From: Acinetobacter proteolyticus
Lineage (GTDB): Bacteria; Pseudomonadota; Gammaproteobacteria; Pseudomonadales; Moraxellaceae
Length of the DNA stretch: 64,000 bases
Direction of reading: 5' to 3'
Assembly (NCBI RefSeq): GCF_000367945.1
Contig: NZ_KB849179.1
Coordinates: 1,206,935 to 1,270,934, forward strand
The notes below the pieces were generated by a model. The model did no database searches, was not told the DNA's origin, and saw nothing but the letters and a program-made list of their open reading frames with translations. Below, piece after piece: positions 16,089-25,192 of the stretch (position 1 is the first letter of the stretch; each line of letters begins with the position of its first letter). The position numbers were made by a program, and so were the translations under genes.

Positions 16089-16823
16089 TTAGCTTTGCTC
16101 TACAGCGACAACTGTGACACTCCGATCATCCACTGTAAATCGAATATTCAATTCTGAAAAACACATACCATAGACCCGCGCAGCATCATCTTGATACGCT
16201 GGCCTTGGATCTAAAGATAACACTTGTTCCAGTTCATCGAATATCTTTTTATCCAAAATCCTGTGCTTTAATAACTGTTGTTGCTGTGACTGTGCAGTTT
16301 CCGTCCACAATACTGTTTTTCGAACTGGCTCTTGTTGGGCATAACCACTGACCGAGTCTTCAATCGAATCGGAATATTGGATATACGGTTTGATGTCTAA
16401 AATCGGTGTCCCATGGAGTAAATCACTGCCCATAACATAGAGGCGAACTGCTTTACCTTGCTTTTCAACCCGTAAAAAACGTACCACTGACAAGCCGATG
16501 GGTGATGGTCGATACATGCTCCGAGTGGCAAAAACACCAACTTTCTGATTACCACCGAGTCGTGGTGGACGTACTTGTGGACGAAATTTAGACATTTGAT
16601 TCAAAGAGTTATCTTGATTTTTGTTTTCATGGAACTGCCATAGCAGCCACAAATGACTAAAATCTTCGATTCCCTCAAAAGCCAAAATATCGTTATAAGG
16701 CTCCACCATCTCTATATAGGACTCGACTTGTACGAGGTTTGGCTGGCGTGGGATGCCAAATTTCTCACGATATGGAGAATGCATATGGCCAATGATCGGC
16801 ATGACTACTGAATTGCTCATCAC
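16089..16823 (-). CDS. trmO: tRNA (N6-threonylcarbamoyladenosine37)-methyltransferase
   Basis: TrmO (TsaA/YaeB) methylates the threonylcarbamoyl-adenosine at tRNA position 37 using SAM. Of 244 residues, the N-terminal beta-barrel contains family blocks PIIGHMHSPYREKFGIPRQP, DFSHLWLLWQFHEN and VGVFATRSMYRPSPIGLSVVRFL; the C-terminal helper region ends the protein. Length and motifs agree with the family. It is 17 bp upstream of the GspE-type gene on the same strand, probably by chance or co-transcription. Confidence 0.92.
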   Translation of the reverse strand: MMSNSVVMPIIGHMHSPYREKFGIPRQPNLVQVESYIEMVEPYNDILAFEGIEDFSHLWLLWQFHENKNQDNSLNQMSKFRPQVRPPRLGGNQKVGVFATRSMYRPSPIGLSVVRFLRVEKQGKAVRLYVMGSDLLHGTPILDIKPYIQYSDSIEDSVSGYAQQEPVRKTVLWTETAQSQQQQLLKHRILDKKIFDELEQVLSLDPRPAYQDDAARVYGMCFSELNIRFTVDDRSVTVVAVEQS

Positions 16824-16920
16824 TTTTTCTTATAAACACAATTAAATATATTCAGTTTATCGAGAATGATTTTAGATTAGAATAGCGATCTGTTTCTTTT
16901 AACTGTGATCGAGACCTTTA

Positions 16921-17700
16921 ATGGCTGCTTTTAACGTTGAACGCATTACTCATGTTCACCACTGGAATGACACGCTTTTCAGTTTTAAAACTACACGCGA
17001 CACCAGCTTACGTTTTAAAAATGGTCAGTTTGTGATGATCGGCCTTGAAGTGAATGGTAAGCCTTTAATGCGTGCTTATTCGATCGCGAGTGCGAATTAT
17101 GAAGAAGAACTCGAATTCTTCTCTATTAAAGTACAAGACGGTCCATTAACTTCTATCTTACAAAAAGTACAAGTGGGCGACGAGATCCTGATTTCTAAAA
17201 AGCCTACTGGCACTTTAGTACACGACGATTTATTACCAGGTAAAAATTTATACCTTTTATCTTCTGGTACTGGACTTGCTCCATTCCTTTCCCTGCTTCG
17301 TGATCCTGAAACTTACGAAAAATTTGAAAAAGTGATTATGGTTCACGGTACACGTTATGTATCAGAACTTGCTTATCAAGATTTGATCTTAAATGAACTC
17401 CCGAACCACGAGTTCTTTGAAGAACTCGGGATCAAAGACAAACTGATTTACTACCCGACTGTGACACGTGAACCATTCCACACTCAAGGCCGTGTGACCA
17501 CAGCAATTGAAACTGGCGAATTGTTTGAAAAAATTGGTTTACCACGTTTCAACCGTGAAACTGACCGTGCTATGCTTTGTGGTAGCCCTGCCTTTCTTAA
17601 AGATGTTGCAGCGTTACTTGATCAACATGGTCTGGTTGAATCACCGCGCATGGGCGTGATGGGTGACTATGTAATTGAACGTGCATTTGTTGAAAAATAA
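16921..17700 (+). CDS. fpr: Ferredoxin--NADP reductase
   Basis: FAD-dependent oxidoreductase shuttling electrons between NADPH and ferredoxin/flavodoxin, often for iron-sulfur repair and oxidative stress. It has 259 residues. The FAD-binding motif RAYSIAS and the NADP-binding GTGLAPF are present, and the C-terminus MGDYVIERAFVEK is the family type ending in an aromatic region contacting FAD. A rho-independent terminator follows. It is divergent from trmO. Confidence 0.93.
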   Translation: MAAFNVERITHVHHWNDTLFSFKTTRDTSLRFKNGQFVMIGLEVNGKPLMRAYSIASANYEEELEFFSIKVQDGPLTSILQKVQVGDEILISKKPTGTLVHDDLLPGKNLYLLSSGTGLAPFLSLLRDPETYEKFEKVIMVHGTRYVSELAYQDLILNELPNHEFFEELGIKDKLIYYPTVTREPFHTQGRVTTAIETGELFEKIGLPRFNRETDRAMLCGSPAFLKDVAALLDQHGLVESPRMGVMGDYVIERAFVEK

Positions 17701-17719
17701 TTTTCAATTCATGTAAGAA

Positions 17720-17750
17720 AAACCGAGGTTTAAACCTCGGTTTTTTATTT
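17720..17750 (+). terminator. Rho-independent terminator of fpr
   Basis: A 24-bp perfect palindrome (AAACCGAGGTTT and its complement, 17720-17743) is followed by a T-rich run. Confidence 0.85.
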
Positions 17751-17820
17751 TATATTTAGCTTATTTTTATTTATATTAATTTTTATAAACCAATTATTTA
17801 AAAAAACTAAATATAATAAA

Positions 17821-18381
17821 TTAAGCTGCCTCTAAATGAATTAAGCGCTCGATATAATACCAACACTCTTCGATTTGAGCACGATCCTTATTTACTTTAG
17901 CATAAGCAGTCATACCATCAAGTATATTGATATACATTGCAGTAAGTACATGTGGCTGGAATACCTTAGCCTTTTCAAATAGGTTTTCAATCAACCCCAT
18001 GATCCACTCACGATATTCAACAATGGGACCGATAATGGAAGGATATTGTTGTAATATTTCCAACGAAGCTTTTTGAAACATACAACCATGAAAATCATCT
18101 GAGTTGAACCAAGACAAATGCCAAAAATATATTGCCTTGATTTTCCCCAAATAATCATCTTCTGCGATTAAGCTAATTTCATATTCAATTGCATCTTGAA
18201 TACTTTTATTTCTTCGAGACAAGCACTCTTCGATCAGGTTTTCTTTTGAAGGGAAATACTTATAGAAAGTCATTTTGGCAACCCCTGACTCACTAATAAT
18301 TCGATCCACCCCCACAGTACTATAGTTATGACGGTTGAAAAGATCTAAAGCCGTTGCAATAATATCCTCTTTTTTTGACAT
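17821..18381 (-). CDS. TetR-family transcriptional regulator
   Basis: TetR/AcrR-type repressor of 186 residues. The N-terminal helix-turn-helix covers residues 1-50, with TVGVDRIISESGVAKMTFYKYFPSKENL typical of the family. The C-terminal ligand domain is all-alpha and unassigned. It is divergent from a haem-oxygenase-like enzyme gene, with 447 bp between the start codons containing inverted repeats, so that enzyme is its likely target. The inducer is unknown. Confidence 0.85.
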   Translation of the reverse strand: MSKKEDIIATALDLFNRHNYSTVGVDRIISESGVAKMTFYKYFPSKENLIEECLSRRNKSIQDAIEYEISLIAEDDYLGKIKAIYFWHLSWFNSDDFHGCMFQKASLEILQQYPSIIGPIVEYREWIMGLIENLFEKAKVFQPHVLTAMYINILDGMTAYAKVNKDRAQIEECWYYIERLIHLEAA

Positions 18382-18429
18382 TTTATTATCCTTTTAGAAT
18401 TCTATCAAAAAACTTAATGCATTATTTAG

Positions 18430-18466
18430 ACATAGTTTACATGCTGGAAAATTCTGGCCACTATGT
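18430..18466. promoter_or_regulatory. Candidate TetR operator (inverted repeat)
   Basis: Arms ACATAGT (18430-18436) and ACTATGT (18460-18466) form a 7-bp perfect inverted repeat 48 bp upstream of the TetR gene start. The 23-bp gap is longer than in a usual TetR operator, so assignment is tentative. Confidence 0.35.
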
Positions 18467-18733
18467 ATGATTTATCTTATTGTAAGAGCATTATAGAAAA
18501 TTATATTTTCTTTATTGTTCCCTCTATAGAGTAAGTAAAAATCAGTCCTCATACAAGATCATTTGTAAAAAAATTTTACTATTTTAAAAAAATATTAAAT
18601 ATAGCGTGAAGCTATTCACCTTTTATTGACAGTTAAGTTAATTCATAAACTTTCTTACTATTTTTTAGCCTTTTTAATAAATTGATTTCACAAAAAAATC
18701 ATTTTATATTTAAACCATCCAATAAAAAGATAT

Positions 18734-18768
18734 TTGGTTGAACCAATAGTTATTCATAAGCAACCAAA
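18734..18768. promoter_or_regulatory. Candidate operator of the HDO enzyme gene
   Basis: TTGGTTGAACCAA (18734-18746) is a perfect odd palindrome, and TTTGGTTG (18733-18740) is again mirrored by CAACCAAA at 18761-18768. These repeats lie 60-95 bp upstream of the enzyme start, where a regulator could contact the promoter. Confidence 0.4.
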
Positions 18769-18828
18769 GATAATCTAACTAAATAATTGGAAAAGCAATA
18801 ATATTATTAATTCATCGAGTACAAGACT

Positions 18829-19683
18829 ATGCCAAAAACATTTGAAAACTTTAACGACCCAAGACAAAATGCTATTGAAGGAATGAAGAATAGTATTTCA
18901 ATTGATTTGTGGAATAAGAATTTGAATTTCCTGAATGAGCTCCGTGCAGAAATTTCAAATCATCCTGTTTCACGTCATCCAGCCATTCAACTTTTAAATG
19001 ACGGCGTTATTGATAAAGAAACTTTGAAACATATTCATTTAGAATATCGCCATGCCATTGTACAGGTATTTACGGATGCTTTATTGATGGCGCAATTTCA
19101 AAGCAAGCAACTAGAACCACGCTTATTATCAGGTTCTAAAATGTTTCCACGCTTTTTACTTAATCTTAATATTCTGGATGAGTTCGGTTTCCGCCCAGGT
19201 CTTGATCAAGAAGGTTACTATTCAGGTAACCCGGAATATGCACACTACCCTTTATTTGAAGATGTGCTAAATGACTTTGAGCTGAGTCAATCAGAACGTA
19301 ATGACTATCAACCCTCTTTAATTGCGCAACGTGTTCGTAACTACTTAGAAAACTCATTTGATAGTTACCAAGCAGTAGCTGCTTTATTGGCAGTCGCAGA
19401 AGAAGAAGTGATTCTATTTAGTCCTGCATTACGTCAGGCAACCAATGCTGTTGGTTTTGATGTCGATAGTGGTTATTACTATGTGCATGGTGTGTCACAT
19501 GATGCAACCGCTGAAGCAGCGGACGACGATCATGAAGATGATTTATGGTTTGTATTGGCACAAGCTTGTGTTGAATCTGAATATGCCTCGATCCGCCAAA
19601 TTTGTCTTGAATATTGCGATTTATGGGAACAGTTCTGGGATGAACAAATTGCCTATTATGGCGCATTCAAAAAACTGGCTTAA
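18829..19683 (+). CDS. Haem-oxygenase-like (iron-containing redox) enzyme
   Basis: All-alpha protein of 284 residues placed by sequence character in the haem-oxygenase-like diiron oxidase/iron-containing redox enzyme superfamily (relatives: UndA, CADD, SznF). Candidate metal ligands: Glu72 and His75 in LEYRH (an ExxH pair as in UndA), the Glu191-193 cluster, and a C-terminal helix with His220, His224, Glu229, Asp232-234 and His235. The exact ligand set is not certain. No biosynthetic gene is adjacent except a divergent TetR regulator, so the reaction and substrate are unknown. A rho-independent terminator follows, so it is a single-gene unit. Confidence 0.7.
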   Translation: MPKTFENFNDPRQNAIEGMKNSISIDLWNKNLNFLNELRAEISNHPVSRHPAIQLLNDGVIDKETLKHIHLEYRHAIVQVFTDALLMAQFQSKQLEPRLLSGSKMFPRFLLNLNILDEFGFRPGLDQEGYYSGNPEYAHYPLFEDVLNDFELSQSERNDYQPSLIAQRVRNYLENSFDSYQAVAALLAVAEEEVILFSPALRQATNAVGFDVDSGYYYVHGVSHDATAEAADDDHEDDLWFVLAQACVESEYASIRQICLEYCDLWEQFWDEQIAYYGAFKKLA

Positions 19684-19700
19684 TCTTTTTTGCTCAAGGA

Positions 19701-19737
19701 AGCCATCTTCAACTTTTAGTTGAAAGATGGCTTTTTT
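19701..19737 (+). terminator. Terminator of the HDO enzyme gene
   Basis: Hairpin AGCCATCTTCAACT / AGTTGAAAGATGGCT with a single bulged base and a TTT loop, followed by TTTTTT. Confidence 0.85.
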
Positions 19738-19863
19738 ATATCTTGGAGACCGATAATATCGTTAGCCTAAATGCCTAATCCTTTGCTGTAGAGATGAATT
19801 TAACCGAAGCTAAGCTACAATTTACGATATAATTCAACTTTCTTTCCCGCAAACGTTTCGCGC

Positions 19864-20319
19864 ATGTTTTCACAATTTGATGTTAACTTATTGGTTCTGC
19901 TGGTTTTATTGGGTTGCGGTATCTTTAGTCAAAACACGGCAGTAACGATCGCAGCTGCATGCCTGATCTTGGTCAAACTGACTCCTCTAAATCAGTTTTT
20001 CCCCTATATTCAAAATCATGGTTTGAATATTGGCATTATTATCCTGACCATTGGCGTCCTTGCACCGATCGCAAGTGGAAAAATCAGCGGTGAAAGCATC
20101 CTGAAATCATTTATCAGTATTAAATCATTGGCTGCAATTGCGGTTGGATTATTGGTGGCTTGGCTTGGTGGACGCGGCGTTAAACTGATGAGTAATCAAC
20201 CTGATGTGGTTGCGGGGCTTTTGATTGGAACCGTGGCAGGTGTAGCGCTATTACGCGGCGTACCTGTTGGCCCACTGATTGCCGCAGGGATATTGTCCTT
20301 GCTGATTGGTAAATCTTGA
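19864..20319 (+). CDS. yeaL: YeaL/DUF441 membrane protein
   Basis: Small inner-membrane protein (151 residues) of the DUF441 family with four hydrophobic segments and typical blocks [34 protein letters not shown] and [25 protein letters not shown]. The function is unknown. It lies tail-to-tail with metR, separated by a 9-bp-stem hairpin. Confidence 0.85.
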   Translation: MFSQFDVNLLVLLVLLGCGIFSQNTAVTIAAACLILVKLTPLNQFFPYIQNHGLNIGIIILTIGVLAPIASGKISGESILKSFISIKSLAAIAVGLLVAWLGGRGVKLMSNQPDVVAGLLIGTVAGVALLRGVPVGPLIAAGILSLLIGKS

Positions 20320-20364
20320 TTAGAATAAAACTCTAAAATAGAAACTTATCACGCGTTAAAAGAT

Positions 20365-20387
20365 AGGTAGTGGTATTGCCACTACCT
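20365..20387. terminator. Stem-loop between yeaL and metR
   Basis: Perfect 9-bp inverted repeat (AGGTAGTGG / CCACTACCT) with a 5-nt loop between convergent genes. It lacks a clear T run, so termination is likely but not certain. Confidence 0.5.
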
Positions 20388-20406
20388 GATAACCAATAAT
20401 CGCTAA

Positions 20407-21339
20407 TTACTGTTCATAATATAGGGTGCGTAACTTAGAAAACTTTTCCAACTGCTTAATAAAGCCTTCAAAATAATTCTTTTCCTTATCTTCACTACGA
20501 TAACCCGCATAAAGCTTCCGTCTTAAACCTTGTGCAGAAACACAGTCTAAGCGACGACTGACCACCCAGCCCTTTTGTTCATATTCATTCACCACCCAAT
20601 CAGGCAATGCCGCAATACCACGCCCACTGGCAACCAATTGGATCAACATTTGGGTCAAATCGGTGGTCCGAATATGTTTGGGTTGAATATTGGCTGGGAT
20701 AAACAAATGCGCCATGATATCAAGACGATGTTTATCGACAGGATAGGTAATCAAAGTTTCTTCTGCCAAATCTTCGACCGTAACCTGCTCTGCACGCACC
20801 AACGGATGCGTATTGGAAAGCACTAAACGAGATTCATATTCAAAGATTGGAAAATACTCAATGCCTTTTAACGCAATTGGATCAGCAGTAATCAGCAAAT
20901 CAAATTCTGCATTTTGCAATAACTCATGCGGATTCGATTCAAAACCTGCTGCAAAATCTAAGTCCACATCAGGATATTGCTGGCGATATTGATTGAGTAA
21001 TGGCATGAGCCAATCAAAGCAGCTATGACATTCTGATGAAAAAATAATTCGTCCCGTTTGCCCATGTACGATGCGGGTAATATCGGTTTGTGCAATTTGT
21101 ACTTGAGGCAATACATCATCTGCCAGTTTCAGTAAACGTTCCCCCACATTGGAGAAGCTCACTGGACGACTACGACGATTGACCACTTCAACCCCATACC
21201 AGTGATCCAATTCTTTTAACTGATGTGAAATAGCCGATGGCGTAAGACATAAATCGGTGGCCGCAGCGACCAATGAACCATGCTCTCTTAAAGCGAGTAA
21301 TGTTTTTAAATGACGGAGTTCTAACACGACTACTACCAT
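20407..21339 (-). CDS. metR: MetR, LysR-type regulator of methionine synthesis
   Basis: LysR regulator (310 residues) that in known bacteria responds to homocysteine and controls metE/metH. The N-terminal HTH (LELRHLKTLLALREHGSLVAAATDLCLT...) and the effector domain with ECHSCFDWLMPLL, ETLITYPVDKHRLD and GRGIAALPDWVV match E. coli MetR closely. A GTG four codons downstream (21327) giving a start at LELRH is an alternative. No metE or metH lies beside it here. A perfect MetR box immediately precedes the start. Confidence 0.88.
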   Translation of the reverse strand: MVVVVLELRHLKTLLALREHGSLVAAATDLCLTPSAISHQLKELDHWYGVEVVNRRSRPVSFSNVGERLLKLADDVLPQVQIAQTDITRIVHGQTGRIIFSSECHSCFDWLMPLLNQYRQQYPDVDLDFAAGFESNPHELLQNAEFDLLITADPIALKGIEYFPIFEYESRLVLSNTHPLVRAEQVTVEDLAEETLITYPVDKHRLDIMAHLFIPANIQPKHIRTTDLTQMLIQLVASGRGIAALPDWVVNEYEQKGWVVSRRLDCVSAQGLRRKLYAGYRSEDKEKNYFEGFIKQLEKFSKLRTLYYEQ

Positions 21340-21342
21340 TAT

Positions 21343-21355
21343 TGAATTTAATTCA
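21343..21355. promoter_or_regulatory. MetR-type binding site, probably autoregulatory
   Basis: TGAATTTAATTCA is a palindrome fitting the MetR consensus TGAA-N5-TTCA with a central T/A. It lies 4 bp upstream of the annotated metR start. Binding here would cover the ribosome site or promoter edge. Confidence 0.6.
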
Positions 21356-21566
21356 TCTTAGCACAATATTAATTAATTTGTCTCAACTTGGTTTTGTTTC
21401 ATCATCCTTTATCTTAGGGTTGTATAAAAACGCTGCATAGAAAGTGCTGCTGGTACTTCGATACATTGGTATTTAAAAAATTTCAGCTTGAGCTGAGAAC
21501 ATTTCATGGAATTAAAGCGCTGCCAGCTTTTAAAACTTTTACAATAAACAATTCACTTTGCAGACC

Positions 21567-22262
21567 ATGCCTACAATGACCCATCCAAGTCAAAAGACGC
21601 TTGAACGCCAAACACTCAGCCTACCTGAAGGACACGACAAACTGTTGCTGCATTCATGCTGTGCACCGTGTTCAGGCGAGGTCATGGAAACCTTGATTGA
21701 GTCAGGCATCGACTTTTCGATCTTTTTCTATAATCCGAACATTCATCCAGTCAAAGAATATTTAATCCGTAAAGAGGAAAATATCCGATTTGCCGAAAAG
21801 CATAATATTCCTTTTATCGATTGTGACTACGACACGGATAACTGGTTTGCCCGTGCCAAAGGCATGGAAAATGAGCCTGAGAAAGGTATTCGCTGTACCA
21901 TGTGTTTTGATATGCGCTTTGAACGTACTGCTCTATATGCCTATGAACATGGCTTTAGTCTGATCAGCAGTTCGCTTGGAATTTCACGTTGGAAGAATAT
22001 GCAGCAAATTAATGATTGTGGTTTGCGTGCAGCGGCGCATTATCCAAATATTCAATATTGGGATTATAACTGGCGTAAACATGGCGGCGCGGTACGTATG
22101 CTAGAGATCAGCAAGCGTGAAGAGTTCTATCAACAGGAATACTGTGGCTGCGTTTATTCACTCAGAGATAGCAATCGTTGGCGTGTGAGCAATGGTCGTG
22201 ATCGCATTAAATTGGGTGTTAAATTTTATAGTAATGCGATGGATGGTGAGTCAAATCAATAA
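21567..22262 (+). CDS. queH: Epoxyqueuosine reductase QueH
   Basis: QueH (DUF208) reduces epoxyqueuosine to queuosine in tRNA, an alternative to QueG. The 231-residue protein has the N-terminal CC motif in [11 protein letters not shown], the pair CTMC (MCFDMR) and CGC in YCGCVYS, which together bind metal/iron-sulfur centres in the family. I use the ATG at 21567; the TTG codon at 21558 is less likely, and a further ATG at 21576 is also possible. The gene is divergent from metR. Confidence 0.9.
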   Translation: MPTMTHPSQKTLERQTLSLPEGHDKLLLHSCCAPCSGEVMETLIESGIDFSIFFYNPNIHPVKEYLIRKEENIRFAEKHNIPFIDCDYDTDNWFARAKGMENEPEKGIRCTMCFDMRFERTALYAYEHGFSLISSSLGISRWKNMQQINDCGLRAAAHYPNIQYWDYNWRKHGGAVRMLEISKREEFYQQEYCGCVYSLRDSNRWRVSNGRDRIKLGVKFYSNAMDGESNQ

Positions 22263-22279
22263 AAGTAATGTCGAAATAA

Positions 22280-22305
22280 AAGGCTAATTCAAATGAATTA
22301 GCCTT
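22280..22305 (-). terminator. Terminator between queH and the DUF4198 gene
   Basis: AAGGCTAATTC / GAATTAGCCTT forms an 11-bp perfect stem with a 4-nt loop and is followed on the minus strand by a T-rich run. It can end the DUF4198 transcript and perhaps queH. Confidence 0.7.
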
Positions 22306-22313
22306 ACCGCTTC

Positions 22314-23105
22314 TTAATTTACAGCAACACTGATAATGCTATAGAACTGATTGCTTGGCTTTTGCTTCGCATCGACCGCTTCACTGACTTCAATCAAATA
22401 CTCGCCTGCTTTGGCAAAAACTAAATCAGCACTGCCATCTGCTGCTGTCTTTAGACTAATGCTTTGCTTATCGGTTGCTCCTTTAGCACGGATGACCACA
22501 TTGGCATTGACCAATGCTTGATTGGCTTTCGATGCTTTAATTTTAATTGTTTGATTGGCTTTTAGCTCACTTGGATGAGTTAAAAACTCAACTTGAATCG
22601 CTGCTGTGCTTGCCTGCACTGGCGTGTTCTTCTCTTTAGACACATAAGTCAATAATGTCCATTCCCGGGTAATTTCAACAGGCGTAAATTTTTTCGCTTT
22701 TAAATCCGAAGGAATGACAAAATCACGTTCAGCTTTAGCAGGTGCTTTGTCTGCTGGCATATCAAAGAACATTTTCCATTCTTTTTGATCTTGTACATAT
22801 TTCAATGGATAACTAGCACTGGTTTTAACACTATAAGTTCCAGCTTCGGGCAACTTTAAATCAAATACGGTTGCCGAACCCAATTTAGACTCTGCTGCAA
22901 CTGTGGTTTTACTGTTATTCGGGCTGGTGACTTCAAACTTCGCATCTTTTAATGCATATTCACTTTGCAAAGCTTCTTCTGCATAGCCCGAGATAATTGC
23001 GACTTGGGTTTGTTCAGTGGTATACGCAAGTGGCGCAACATAGGGTTCATGAGCAAAGCTATAACCTGAAGCAAGCAACAATGAACTGATCAATAATTTT
23101 TTCAT
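22314..23105 (-). CDS. Exported DUF4198-like protein, possibly iron-regulated
   Basis: Periplasmic or secreted protein of 263 residues. The signal peptide (KKLLISSLLLASGYSFA) is cleaved before HEPYVAP, so the mature protein begins with His-Glu-Pro, the kind of N-terminus seen in DUF4198 proteins. The rest is two beta-rich immunoglobulin-like domains (about 30-110 and 165-260). A Fur-like sequence lies 62 bp upstream of the start. A role in metal handling is an inference from that site and from known DUF4198 associations with metal/iron uptake. Confidence 0.65.
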   Translation of the reverse strand: MKKLLISSLLLASGYSFAHEPYVAPLAYTTEQTQVAIISGYAEEALQSEYALKDAKFEVTSPNNSKTTVAAESKLGSATVFDLKLPEAGTYSVKTSASYPLKYVQDQKEWKMFFDMPADKAPAKAERDFVIPSDLKAKKFTPVEITREWTLLTYVSKEKNTPVQASTAAIQVEFLTHPSELKANQTIKIKASKANQALVNANVVIRAKGATDKQSISLKTAADGSADLVFAKAGEYLIEVSEAVDAKQKPSNQFYSIISVAVN

Positions 23106-23166
23106 TCTCTTTCCACCCTTTATAAAAATTCAGCTAAAAAACGTCTGCTTTGCATTATACATAAAT

Positions 23167-23185
23167 GAAAATAATTATCATTCAA
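23167..23185. promoter_or_regulatory. Fur-like site upstream of the DUF4198 gene
   Basis: A 19-bp sequence from 23167 containing ATAATTATCATT matches about 13 positions of the Fur-box consensus by eye. It lies between the DUF4198 gene and the divergent MFS gene. Confidence 0.45.
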
Positions 23186-23300
23186 TTAATCAAATTTTAT
23201 GCTACCTCTCCAAATCAGTTGAGATAAAAATTGTGTTCTATTTCACTTTTCTGAATGCGAGTCGAATATAATACGGCGGTACTTTTTGACTTGAAATATT

Positions 23301-24521
23301 ATGTCCTCGCCAAGCTCTCCCTTAGATTCCACACCCTCACACAACTATTCCTTATTTCTGGTTATTTTCTCCCTCGCTGTTGGTAGTTTCTGTATTGGAA
23401 CGACTGAATTTGTAGCAATGGGTTTGATTCAGGAAATCGCCACGGATTTAAATGTCAGTGTGCCGCATGCAGGCTATTTCATCAGCGCCTATGCCCTCGG
23501 TGTCATGGTGGGTGCACCGATTATTGCGATTTTAGGGGCAAAAGTACCGCGTAAGACGTTATTGCTTAGCTTAATGCTGTTTTATGGCTTGGCCAATGCG
23601 GCTACGGCTTTTGCCAGCACACCAGAAGCCATGCTGCTGTCTCGTTTTATCGCAGGCTTTCCACATGGTGCCTACTTCGGTGTTGCAGCATTGGTTGCGG
23701 CTGAACTGGCAGGTAAGCAACGCCGTGCCACAGCGATTGCACAAGTGATGATGGGACTCACCATTGCCAATGTCATTGGCGTGCCGATTGCCACATGGCT
23801 GGGTCAACAATTTGGCTGGAAATCAGGTTTTGAGTTTTCTGCGGTGATTGCGTTTATTACCCTCATTGGTGTCAGTTTATTTGTACCCAATATCCCATTG
23901 CAGAAAACTGCGAGTATCAAAGCGGAGTTGACGGGTTTAAAGAATATCAATATGTGGCTGACTCTTGCCGTTGGTGCAATTGGCTTTGGTGGCATGTTCT
24001 CGGTATATAGCTATGTCTCACCGATTCTGACGGAATATACTCATGCCGATATTCGTGTGGTACCTGTAGCGCTCGCGATTTGGGGCATTGGTATGGTGAT
24101 TGGTGGCTTGGTTGCCGGTTGGTTGGCAGATAAAAATCTATTTAAAACCATTATTGGCATCTTGATCAGTTCGGCACTCGCCTTTGTTGCCGCCAGTTTT
24201 ATGATGTCTCATCTCTACACCGCAATTGTAGCCCTATTCTTGATTGGTTTTACCGTGATCGGTCTTGGTGGTGCTTTACAAACCCATTTGATGGATATCG
24301 CAGGTGATGCACAAACCTTAGCGGCATCACTGAATCACTCTGCCTTTAACTTGGCCAATGCACTTGGTGCTTTCTTGGGTGGTTGGGTTCTCAGCCACAA
24401 TATGGGTTGGTTAGCACCGATCTGGGTGGGTTTTGTCTTGAGTTTAGGTGGTCTGGCGATTCTGTTAATTGCGCTGGCATATGCCAAATATTCACAAAAA
24501 AATGCATCTGCCGTGTCTTAG
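23301..24521 (+). CDS. MFS drug/sugar exporter, AraJ/YdhP type
   Basis: Major-facilitator transporter of 406 residues with about 12 membrane segments. It belongs to the DHA1-like group (AraJ, YdhP, NepI): the signature TEFVAMGLIQEIA near residue 35, GYFISAYALGVMVGAPI and the motif AKVPRKT after segment 2 are typical. Proton-driven efflux of small compounds is expected. The substrate is unknown. It is divergent from the DUF4198 gene and its 3' end overlaps a weak hairpin. Confidence 0.8.
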   Translation: MSSPSSPLDSTPSHNYSLFLVIFSLAVGSFCIGTTEFVAMGLIQEIATDLNVSVPHAGYFISAYALGVMVGAPIIAILGAKVPRKTLLLSLMLFYGLANAATAFASTPEAMLLSRFIAGFPHGAYFGVAALVAAELAGKQRRATAIAQVMMGLTIANVIGVPIATWLGQQFGWKSGFEFSAVIAFITLIGVSLFVPNIPLQKTASIKAELTGLKNINMWLTLAVGAIGFGGMFSVYSYVSPILTEYTHADIRVVPVALAIWGIGMVIGGLVAGWLADKNLFKTIIGILISSALAFVAASFMMSHLYTAIVALFLIGFTVIGLGGALQTHLMDIAGDAQTLAASLNHSAFNLANALGAFLGGWVLSHNMGWLAPIWVGFVLSLGGLAILLIALAYAKYSQKNASAVS

Positions 24522-24529
24522 CGGCAGAT
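24506..24529 (+). terminator. Hairpin overlapping the MFS stop codon
   Basis: ATCTGCCG / CGGCAGAT stem of 8 bp spans the stop codon (24519-24521). There is no strong T run, so termination is uncertain. Confidence 0.4.
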
Positions 24530-24542
24530 TCACCCACTGATT

Positions 24543-25151
24543 TTAATGCATTAATTTTGCAATCTGTCGATCATGCCATTTTGATAAGAATAACAAGGCG
24601 CTGATCGACCCAATCAGGGCAAAGAACATATCTGATTGTGTATCCCACTCATCCCCTTGTGTACCCAAAAACTCTTCTGCCCCTTGCCCCAAAGACAATG
24701 CAGCCGCCCATTCAATCAATTCATAGCTGGCACTAATTGCCAACACAATACAGATCACAATAAAACTGAGCATTTTGCCTTTGCTTAAAATATGATTGCG
24801 AATCAGGATTTCACGCGCAGCTATGGCAGGGACAAAGCCCTGCATAAAATGTCCAATCTTGTCATAAGGATTACGTTCTAAACCAAACCATTGTGCCATC
24901 TCAAAACCCAACGGTACACGCGCATAGCTATACGCCCCGCCCACAATCAGCACAACGGCATGCAAGAAAATCAGTCCATACAACAAAGAACTGAGCGGGA
25001 AAGCTTTATAAGTCGCAAACAATAACGGCACCACGATCAATACGGGGATGACTTCAAGCCACCATGTGGTTCGATCAAAAGGTTGAATCCCAGAAATGAG
25101 CAGCAAAATGGCTAAAATCGCCGTGCCCAAATACAGTATAGAAATACGCAT
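24543..25151 (-). CDS. YjdF/DUF2238 membrane protein
   Basis: Inner-membrane protein of 202 residues with six to seven hydrophobic segments. The conserved motifs NPYDKIGHFMQGFVPA, SYELIEWAAAL and QGDEWDTQSDMFFALIG identify the DUF2238 (YjdF) family, whose function is unknown. Its acidic and histidine residues next to membrane segments (KIGH, ELIEW, DEWD.QSD) may form a polar site. It lies downstream of the siderophore operon but is separated from it by a strong hairpin, so probably is not part of it. Confidence 0.82.
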   Translation of the reverse strand: MRISILYLGTAILAILLLISGIQPFDRTTWWLEVIPVLIVVPLLFATYKAFPLSSLLYGLIFLHAVVLIVGGAYSYARVPLGFEMAQWFGLERNPYDKIGHFMQGFVPAIAAREILIRNHILSKGKMLSFIVICIVLAISASYELIEWAAALSLGQGAEEFLGTQGDEWDTQSDMFFALIGSISALLFLSKWHDRQIAKLMH

Positions 25152-25192
25152 AATATTATAAAAGTATGGTTTATTTCATGACATCATATAAA

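Larger units (their letters stand above)
18382..18828. other. Divergent intergenic region between TetR gene and HDO enzyme gene
   Basis: A very AT-rich 447-bp region without a credible ORF. It carries the two candidate operator regions described separately (18430-18466 and 18734-18768) and presumably both promoters. Its length is unusual for a divergent TetR pair, so more regulatory input is possible. Confidence 0.5.
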
